A stretch of DNA of 63,567 nucleotides from DATLMR01 sp035634255 (lineage in GTDB: Bacteria; Acidobacteriota; Blastocatellia; UBA7656): NCBI GenBank assembly GCA_035634255.1, contig DASQDI010000148.1:1-63567 (forward strand), in the 5' to 3' direction. The notes below the pieces were generated by a model, which did not search any database, was not told the DNA's origin, and was given only the letters and a program-made list of their open reading frames with translations. Shown one piece after another: positions 57,946-63,567 of this stretch (position 1 is the stretch's first letter; every line of letters starts with the position of its first letter). Position numbers and translations under genes: made by a program.

Positions 57946-58279
57946 GACTAGGCCCCCGATCGATGCACTACGTCCATGAGGCTGACCGGTCTGTTCGGTT
58001 CACGGGTTGCCGAAAGGCCGGCTTGTGTCGGCGCATCCTACCTTGGAACGATTCGGATTGTTGCTTTACAGAGCGGCTGTGCCGTTGACCCAGCACAACC
58101 GTTACCTTGTTGTGCGTCCAACGTCCTCCATTCTAACACAAAAAACTTTCGAGGCAAGCGACCTGACCGCCGCGCGGGGCCGGCAGGCCGGCGGCCCAAC
58201 AAATCTTTTTATAAAAAGATCGGGATTTGGTACGATACCGCACCCAGAGGCCCCACACCCTGTGAAGCGGAGGGTTCGA
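57946..58279. other. 334-base divergent gap: VWA gene and DNA methyltransferase
   Basis: Divergent leaders of the VWA gene (minus) and the methyltransferase (plus). It contains the palindrome 58203-58220 and a -10-like TACGAT at 58231-58236. Sequences read as protein here (from 58007) have no family resemblance and no ribosome site, so I treat the stretch as non-coding. Confidence 0.5.
58203..58220. promoter_or_regulatory. 18-base palindrome before the methyltransferase gene
   Basis: Reads ATCTTTTTATAAAAAGAT, a perfect 18-base AT-rich palindrome in GC-rich DNA, with a candidate -10 TACGAT 11 bases downstream (58231-58236). It may be an operator controlling the methyltransferase gene. It lies 60 bases before GTG 58280. 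Confidence 0.5.
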
Positions 58280-59641
58280 GTGTCTGCGAAGAAAGCGGCC
58301 GGAAAAAGAGTGGCGATTCAGCGTCGACTCCCCTTCGCCGAGCGTGCGGATGGTCGGCCGGGGGAAGAGTCATTCGACGTTGAGGGCAGGCTATCTAATC
58401 TCCTGAAACGGGACCTGACTTTTAAAGGGGAGAAGACCTCTTACGCGAGCCACAACATACACGCATTCGCCGCGAAGTTCCCGCCGCAGATACCCAGAGC
58501 CTTCATCACTGAACTGACCAGGCCGGGGGAGGTCGTGCTCGATCCGATGTCCGGCTCGGGCACTACGTTGATCGAGGCCGTCTTTGCCGGCCGGTACGGA
58601 GTCGGCGTTGACCTCGACCCTCTGGCATCGTTAGTGGCCAAAGTCAAAAGCACCCCCTTCGCTCTGGAGCGTTGCGCCGAAGCCGGCCGGGAAGTTTTAA
58701 TAGAAGCCCGGAAAAGATTGCGCCCGGCAAGCGACGGGAGGCTGCTGCGGTTCTATTCGCCGAAGGCGGTGGAGTTCTTCCGCTACTGGTTCAGAGACCA
58801 CACTACAGATCAGCTTTTCGCTCTGGTGCGGGCTATACGGAAGGTGGACGACCCGCAGATACGGTCTTTCTTGAAGGTCATTTTCTCCGCCTGCATCATC
58901 ACCAAAAGCGGAAGCCTGACACTCGCGCGCGACCTTGCCCACAGCAGGCCCCACCGGGACTTGAACCGTCAGGTGAAGCAGAATGCTCTGGACGTGTTTG
59001 AGGATCGGGTCGGGTCAGCCGTCGAATCCCTCCGCGATATTTCTCAATCGCCTTATTCATCATGCATGCTCAGGGGTGACACGCGCACCTTGCCGATCTC
59101 ATCGAACTCGGTCCATTTAATCGTCACGTCGCCGCCCTACGCGGCGAACGCTATCGATTACATGCGCGCTCACAAGTTCTCCCTCATATGGTTCGGCTAC
59201 GACCCGAAGGAGTTGAGCGCTCTGCGGGGCAACTACATCGGCTCGGAGCGGAAGCCCGGCAGCCTTGAAGTCGATTCGAAGACCGGGAACGGGATAATCC
59301 GCGGGTTGAAAAATATAGAAGAAGGAAGGGCCGCCGCCGTCGCCCATTACTTCAATGAGATGAAGCCGTCGCTCCTCGAAATGCTCCGCGTCCTGCAAAG
59401 CGGCAGGGCGGCAGTTTTAGTGGTCGGCTCCTCTATTATAAAAGGCATCGACATTAAAGCCCCGACCGTGCTGGCGGAGATCGCCGAGTCGGTCGGTTTC
59501 CGCGTGGTCAGCGTGGCGAAGCGCGAGATCGTCAGGGACGCGAGGATGATGCCTATCAGCCAGAAGAGTGAGCGCACCGGCATCGAGGCCCGAATGCATG
59601 AAGAGGGAGTGATCGGCTTAATAAAACCGCCGCAAGGGTGA
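58280..59641 (+). CDS. Solitary DNA methyltransferase
   Basis: A 453-residue S-adenosylmethionine-dependent DNA methyltransferase. HNIHAFAAKFPPQIPRAFI (about 60-78) comes first, then DPMSGSGTTLIEAVFAGRYG (about 88-107, the SAM motif), GVDLDPLASLVA, and much later VTSPPYAANAIDYMRAHKFS (about 283-302) with the SPPY catalytic motif. Motif order (SAM site first, catalysis after a long target region) fits an alpha-class enzyme making N6-methyladenine or N4-methylcytosine. No restriction enzyme gene is adjacent. GTG 58280 is preceded by GGAGGG with good spacing; the longer frame from 58007 is rejected. Its C-terminus reads EEGVIGLIKPPQG. Confidence 0.85.
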   Translation: MSAKKAAGKRVAIQRRLPFAERADGRPGEESFDVEGRLSNLLKRDLTFKGEKTSYASHNIHAFAAKFPPQIPRAFITELTRPGEVVLDPMSGSGTTLIEAVFAGRYGVGVDLDPLASLVAKVKSTPFALERCAEAGREVLIEARKRLRPASDGRLLRFYSPKAVEFFRYWFRDHTTDQLFALVRAIRKVDDPQIRSFLKVIFSACIITKSGSLTLARDLAHSRPHRDLNRQVKQNALDVFEDRVGSAVESLRDISQSPYSSCMLRGDTRTLPISSNSVHLIVTSPPYAANAIDYMRAHKFSLIWFGYDPKELSALRGNYIGSERKPGSLEVDSKTGNGIIRGLKNIEEGRAAAVAHYFNEMKPSLLEMLRVLQSGRAAVLVVGSSIIKGIDIKAPTVLAEIAESVGFRVVSVAKREIVRDARMMPISQKSERTGIEARMHEEGVIGLIKPPQG

Positions 59642-59807
59642 GCCGATAGTCCGGGATGACGTTTCTGAATCACCGCCCGGCCGCCCGCTTTCGCGGCATC
59701 CCAGACCGACACGAAGATTAGAAGTTTCGGGACTGAGGAAAGACTACCGGGGTGATTCCCTTTGTGCTATATTCAGACCTCGCGGCCCGAGGCCGCGGAC
59801 CGAATAT

Positions 59808-60611
59808 ATGGCGTGGCTCCTTTCGATAATCATTCCCGCATATAATGAAGAGAAGAGAATCGGGCGGTCTCTCGACGAGATTCTGAATTTTCTCTCACAA
59901 GAGCGGTACCTAGCCGAAGTCATCGTCGTAGACGATGGCTCCGGGGACGCGACCGCCCAGGTGGTCGGGAGCCGCTCGGAGCGGTACCGCGCGGCCGGTT
60001 ACGACCTGCGCGTGATTACGAACGACCCGAACAGGGGGAAAGGTTACAGCGTCAAGCGGGGCATCAGCAGCGCCCGAGGCGATATAATCCTCTTCACCGA
60101 CGCGGACCTTTCGTCGCCCATCACCGAAGCGCCCAAGCTCATCGACCCCATAGCAGAAGGCCGCTCGGACTTTACGTTCGGCTCGCGCGCGCTCAACCGG
60201 AAGCTCGTGGGCGTGCACCAGTCTTTCATCAGGGAGATGGGCGGCCGCACCTTCAACGTCTTCGTCAGGGCCATCACGGGCCTCAAGTACAAAGACACCC
60301 AGTGCGGCTTCAAGGCGTTCCGGCGCGAGCAGGCCTTGCCCGTCTTCCGGATGCAGAGGATCGAGCGGTTCGGCTTCGACCCCGAAGTCCTCTACATCGC
60401 GCGCAAGCGCGGGCTGAGGCTGATGGAAGTCGCGGTCAAGTGGAACCACGTCGAGGAGAGCAAGGTGAGCTACTTCTCCGATTCCATGAACATGTTCATC
60501 GACCTGGCCAGGATTCGATTCAACGACCTTCTGGGGCGCTACGAGAATGCCCCGGCGGATCGCCCCTTCGAAGAACAGCAGGCCGCAAAAAGCGCTACCA
60601 AACAGCCCTGA
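59808..60611 (+). CDS. GT2 glycosyltransferase, dolichyl/polyprenyl-phosphate glucosyltransferase type
   Basis: A 267-residue GT-A fold enzyme. LSIIIPAYNEEKRIGRSLDE (about 5-24), VIVVDDGSGDATAQVV (about 41-56) with the first Asp pair, FTDADLSSPITEAPKLIDP (about 95-113) with DAD, and YKDTQCGFKAFRREQALPVF (about 161-180) are the marks of polyprenyl-phosphate mannosyl/glucosyltransferases such as Alg5. It loads a sugar from UDP-glucose or GDP-mannose onto a lipid carrier. The ATG follows GAATAT without a strong ribosome site. The pdxJ gene begins 30 bases after the stop. Its C-terminus has a Lys/Ala tail. Confidence 0.88.
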   Translation: MAWLLSIIIPAYNEEKRIGRSLDEILNFLSQERYLAEVIVVDDGSGDATAQVVGSRSERYRAAGYDLRVITNDPNRGKGYSVKRGISSARGDIILFTDADLSSPITEAPKLIDPIAEGRSDFTFGSRALNRKLVGVHQSFIREMGGRTFNVFVRAITGLKYKDTQCGFKAFRREQALPVFRMQRIERFGFDPEVLYIARKRGLRLMEVAVKWNHVEESKVSYFSDSMNMFIDLARIRFNDLLGRYENAPADRPFEEQQAAKSATKQP

Positions 60612-60641
60612 GCGGGAGCGCGCCGAGAGTGACCCCCGAGC

Positions 60642-61382
60642 ATGATCCGTCTGAACGTCAACATAGATCACATCGCCACTCTGAGGCAGGCGCGCAGGAC
60701 CTTCGAGCCCAGCGTCGTCTCCGCCGCCGTGCTGGCCGACCTGGCCGGGGCCAGCGGCATCACCATCCACCTGCGCGCGGACCGGAGGCACATTCAGGAC
60801 GATGACCTCCGCACCCTCCGCGCGGTCGTCAAAACCCACCTGAACCTTGAGATGGCCGCGACCGGAGAGATGCTCGCCATCGCGCTTGAGACGCGGCCCG
60901 ACACGGTGACGCTCGTGCCCGAAAAACCGGACGAGATTACCACCGAAGGCGGGCTCGATGCCGTCACGCACGAGGAGGCGGTCCGCGCGTGCTCGGAAGA
61001 ACTGGCGAAGGCGGGGATTGTCGTGAGCCTCTTCATCGACCCGCTCGCCGAGCAGATCCAGGCCTCGCGCCGCGTCGGCGCGAGGCAGGTCGAGATTTGT
61101 ACCGCGAAGTACTCGGAGCTGACCGACCCGACCCGCCACGCGACGGCGCAGCAGGTGGAGGAGGAACTGAGCCGCATCGCGGACTCGGCGAGAATGGCGG
61201 GCGACCTGGGCTTGAAAGTCGCGGCGGGCCACGGCCTGACCTACAGGAACGTCGCGGCCATCGCGGAGATTTACCCGGTGGAAGAACTGAACATAGGCCA
61301 CAACATAGTCGCGCGGGCCGCCCTGGTCGGGATGGAGCGCGCGGTCCGCGCGATGATCTCGGCCATCGAGTCCCGGCGCTGA
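60642..61382 (+). CDS. pdxJ: Pyridoxine 5'-phosphate synthase
   Basis: A 246-residue TIM barrel making pyridoxine-5-phosphate from deoxyxylulose-5-phosphate and aminoacetone phosphate. RLNVNIDHIATLRQARR (2-18) has the substrate Asp-His; TIHLRADRRHIQDDDLRTL (about 45-63), TVTLVPEKPDEITTEGGLD (about 87-105), and AAGHGLTYRNVAAIAEI (about 196-212) complete the family. Length is typical (240-250). It follows the glycosyltransferase gene by 30 bases, so it is probably co-transcribed. Its stop directly touches that of the convergent ddl gene, zero bases between. This type (DXP-dependent) is expected in Gram-negative lineages. Confidence 0.94.
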   Translation: MIRLNVNIDHIATLRQARRTFEPSVVSAAVLADLAGASGITIHLRADRRHIQDDDLRTLRAVVKTHLNLEMAATGEMLAIALETRPDTVTLVPEKPDEITTEGGLDAVTHEEAVRACSEELAKAGIVVSLFIDPLAEQIQASRRVGARQVEICTAKYSELTDPTRHATAQQVEEELSRIADSARMAGDLGLKVAAGHGLTYRNVAAIAEIYPVEELNIGHNIVARAALVGMERAVRAMISAIESRR

Positions 61383-62510
61383 CTACTGCCGGGGCTGGTA
61401 GCTCGTGAGGTTCCGCGACTTGTCTTCGTGGCGCTCAATGGCGAGGGCGATCAGCCTGTCGATCAACTCCCCGTAGCCGATGCCGCTCGCCTCCCACATC
61501 TTCGCGTACATGCTGATGGTCGTGAACCCCGGCATCGTGTTGATCTCGTTTATTAGGACGCGGTTCGTCCCGGCCTCGACGAAGAAGTCGACGCGCGCCA
61601 GCCCGGACCCGTCGATGGCCTGAAATGCTATCAGGGCCGCGCGCTGAATCCGCTCGATGATCTTCCGGGGCAGCTTCGCCGGGACCTGAGTCCGGGACCT
61701 GTTGTCGATGTACTTGTCTTCGTAATCGTAGAACTCGTGGCCGACTATGATCTCTCCGGGGAGGCTGGCGATGGGGTCGTCGTTGCCGAGTACGCTCACT
61801 TCGATCTCGCGCCCGGTCACCCCGCGCTCTACGATGACCCGCCTGTCGTACCGCGCGGCGTCCCTGATCGCTTCGCGCAACTCCTGCCTGTCGTCCGCGC
61901 GCGAGATGCCCACGGAGGAGCCGAGGTTCGCGGGTTTGACGAACATGGGGAATTTGAGTGAGCGGCTGACCCGCCTGATTACGGCCTCGGGGTCGTCTTC
62001 CCAGTGCGACCTGAGGAACCACTCGTAGGGCGTGACTTCGAGGCCCGCGCGCTCGAAGAGCTGCTTCATGACGATCTTGTCCATCCCCGTAGAAGAGGCC
62101 AGAACACCGCAGCCGACGTAGGGGATGCCCGCCATCTCCAACAGCCCTTGAATCGTGCCGTCCTCCCCGTAGGTGCCGTGCAGGACGGGGAAGACCACGT
62201 CGAGGGCTTCGCTGTGCGCGGCCTCGGAATTCCCGCCCGAATTCTTTCCCAGACGGGTGAGGCCGTGCCGCGTCGGGTCGCCGATGATCGCGACCGGCTC
62301 CTGATGGTCCGAAGACATTATGGCTTCGGGCAACATGGCTTTCGCGTTGCCGGAGACGAGCCATTTCCCGCCCTGCGTTATCCCGATGGGAATGACTTCG
62401 TATTTAGACTTATCCATCGCGTGGATGATGGATTCGGCCGACCTCAGAGACACTTCGTGCTCCCCGGATCGCCCGCCAAAGATCACCCCGACTCTTATTT
62501 TCTTAGCCAA
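61383..62510 (-). CDS. ddl: D-alanine--D-alanine ligase
   Basis: A 375-residue ATP-grasp ligase for the peptidoglycan precursor. RVGVIFGGRSGEHEVSLRSA (6-25) is the N-terminal signature. ESEAAHSEALDVVFPVLHGT (about 96), KFPMFVKPANLGSSVGISRA (about 186-205) with the ATP-grasp lysine, and LINEINTMPGFTTISMYAKM (about 325-344) with metal-binding Glu/Asn are present. It is slightly longer than DdlB (306), like other DdlA-type proteins. The ATG lies 41 bases downstream of the arginase gene's stop, so the two are probably in one transcription unit. Confidence 0.95.
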   Translation of the reverse strand: MAKKIRVGVIFGGRSGEHEVSLRSAESIIHAMDKSKYEVIPIGITQGGKWLVSGNAKAMLPEAIMSSDHQEPVAIIGDPTRHGLTRLGKNSGGNSEAAHSEALDVVFPVLHGTYGEDGTIQGLLEMAGIPYVGCGVLASSTGMDKIVMKQLFERAGLEVTPYEWFLRSHWEDDPEAVIRRVSRSLKFPMFVKPANLGSSVGISRADDRQELREAIRDAARYDRRVIVERGVTGREIEVSVLGNDDPIASLPGEIIVGHEFYDYEDKYIDNRSRTQVPAKLPRKIIERIQRAALIAFQAIDGSGLARVDFFVEAGTNRVLINEINTMPGFTTISMYAKMWEASGIGYGELIDRLIALAIERHEDKSRNLTSYQPRQ

Positions 62511-62551
62511 ATTTTCAGTACGCTCTCTTTACGTGGAATGGCCCGCCCGTC

Positions 62552-63463
62552 TCACAGAATCTTCTTCCCGAGGGCCGACAGGATCAATTCGACGGCGAGC
62601 AGGCCCGTTTGGTTGGCCGTGTCAAATAAAGGATTCACTTCGGCAAGCTCGACCGAAAGCACTTTGCCCGAAGCCGCGATCTTCTCCATCGCGAGGTGGC
62701 TCTCGCGGTACGTCGCCCCGCCGCGTTCCGGGGTGCCGACGCCGGGCGCGTAGAACGGGTCGATGAAGTCCATGTCGAAGGTGACATGTATCCCGGCGGT
62801 ATTTCTGGAAGCGATCTCGATGGCCTCTTCGATCACGCGGGCCAAGCCGCGCTCGTCAAGCTCGCTCATGGTGAAGACCCGAATGTTGAGAGACTTCAGC
62901 ATCTCCCGCTCTCCGGGGTCGACGCTGCGCGCGCCGATGATCACGGTGTTTTCGGGCAGGACCTTGGGCGCGAACCCCGCCACGTCGGTCAGTTCCTTCG
63001 CCCCGTGCCCGAGCAGGGCGGCCAGGGGCATGCCGTGAATGTTGCCCGAGGGCGAGCTGCGCGGGGTGTTGATGTCGGAGTGGGCGTCGAGCCAGATGAT
63101 GCCGACCTTCTGGCCGCGCTTGCGGTGGTAAGACGCGAGCCCGGCGAAGCTGCCTATCGCGATGGAGTGATCGCCGCCGAGCACGACCGGCAGCGCGCCA
63201 TCTTCCAGCGCCTCCTCGACCCGCATGGCGAGCTCTTCGCACGCCGCCGATATTTCGGGCAGGTAGCGCGCGCGGGCGCTCTCCGGCGGCATCGACTCGG
63301 GCGGGGCGACGTGCACGTTCCCCCCGTCGTTGACCTCGTAGCCGAGCAGGGCGATGGCCTGATTGAGCCCGGCTATCCTGATCGCGGACGGCCCCATGTC
63401 GACCCCGCGCCGGCCCGCACCCAGGTCCATGGGGACTCCGATGATCTTAACTTTCTTTGTCAT
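62552..63463 (-). CDS. rocF: Arginase
   Basis: A 303-residue Mn2+-dependent ureohydrolase cleaving arginine to ornithine and urea. VVLGGDHSIAIGSFAGLASY (about 92-111) holds the first His, GIIWLDAHSDINTPRSSPSG (about 120-139) the DAHxD metal site, HGMPLAALLGHGAKELTDVA (about 143) the substrate loop, and FDMDFIDPFYAPGVGTPERG (about 222-241) the second metal pair. Length and the HGMPL loop are typical of arginase rather than agmatinase. It has no clear ribosome site at ATG 63463, whose first residues are MTKKVKIIGVPMDLGAGRRG. The final 104 bases of the window contain only its upstream region. Confidence 0.93.
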   Translation of the reverse strand: MTKKVKIIGVPMDLGAGRRGVDMGPSAIRIAGLNQAIALLGYEVNDGGNVHVAPPESMPPESARARYLPEISAACEELAMRVEEALEDGALPVVLGGDHSIAIGSFAGLASYHRKRGQKVGIIWLDAHSDINTPRSSPSGNIHGMPLAALLGHGAKELTDVAGFAPKVLPENTVIIGARSVDPGEREMLKSLNIRVFTMSELDERGLARVIEEAIEIASRNTAGIHVTFDMDFIDPFYAPGVGTPERGGATYRESHLAMEKIAASGKVLSVELAEVNPLFDTANQTGLLAVELILSALGKKIL

Positions 63464-63567
63464 AAAACCTCTGGCGCCAGCCGCGAATTTTGCTCTCAGC
63501 CAATATTCTCACACTCCCAACACCGCGCCGCAAGACAATGAAGCGAGCCCCGGGGGGGCGCTACGTT

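Noticed and set aside
56566..57951. A 461-residue plus-strand ORF
   Set aside because: It is antisense to the second VWA gene (MIDAS motif) and includes the gap between the VWA genes. Its product is Arg/His/Val-rich with no recognised domain.
58007..58279. N-terminal extension of the methyltransferase to ATG 58007
   Set aside because: The extra 91 codons lack family resemblance. GTG 58280 has GGAGGG at good spacing, and the gap contains a palindrome and a -10-like box.

Overview
The window reads as a piece of a high-GC Gram-negative chromosome, most likely Acidobacteriota and probably class Blastocatellia. Two neighbouring secreted VWA proteins of the type common in Acidobacteria (55.6-57.9 kb), together with LpxB, a BamD-like lipoprotein and a TonB-C/TPR protein, support this. 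The assignment is by inference: there is no rRNA in the window. I see no tRNA or rRNA gene, no CRISPR array, no integrase and no insertion sequence. Coding density is high, genes are packed in short operons, and many starts carry AGGAGG-type ribosome binding sites.

Layout. 0-3.4 kb: the end of an unknown gene, a GT32-like glycosyltransferase, and on the other strand a glycine-rich 89-residue peptide gene followed by a 701-residue protein with kinase-like motifs. This is the best candidate for an undescribed peptide-modification system. 4-7.6 kb: a single-chain Nfn/glutamate-synthase-like flavoprotein. 7.6-10.6 kb: an operon for an AbgT transporter, a 52-residue acidic protein, a thioesterase and a DUF3137-like protein. 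10.8-19.9 kb: envelope and stress genes (TonB-C/TPR protein, M28 peptidase, haem-utilisation-type flavin protein, a coupled membrane protein plus SPFH pair, a DUF2383 protein). 19.9-25.5 kb: envelope and metabolism (lpxB, epimerase, bamD-like, rpe, PASTA protein, small membrane protein, zinc ribbon protein). 25.5-32.7 kb: acyl-CoA ligase, MFS exporter, peptide-binding lipoprotein, NagZ-like glycosidase, mtnA and a small overlapping ORF. 32.8-36.4 kb: OPT transporter, a candidate small RNA with an extended Shine-Dalgarno sequence, and a 2-hydroxyacid dehydrogenase. 36.4-46.4 kb: aminotransferase, coaD, rsmD, homoserine dehydrogenase, HDAC-like deacetylase, thioesterase, NUDIX, SAM hydroxide adenosyltransferase and citrate synthase. 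46.5-49.3 kb: an inverted-repeat element, then an AmgK/MurU pair for muramic acid recycling and a CYTH protein. 49.6-53 kb: an unknown lipocalin-like protein, then a microcompartment shell protein with a CoA-acylating aldehyde dehydrogenase. 53-63.5 kb: K+ channel, CorA, two VWA proteins, a solitary DNA methyltransferase, GT2 glycosyltransferase, pdxJ, ddl and arginase.

How it fits together. Cell-envelope work is the main theme: lipid A (LpxB), outer membrane assembly (BamD-like), peptidoglycan synthesis (Ddl) and recycling (NagZ-like, AmgK, MurU-like). The rest is housekeeping metabolism with a few accessory pieces: the peptide cassette, the microcompartment genes, the methyltransferase and the small RNA. 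Function calls rest on recognised motifs and gene order read by eye; no database search was run.
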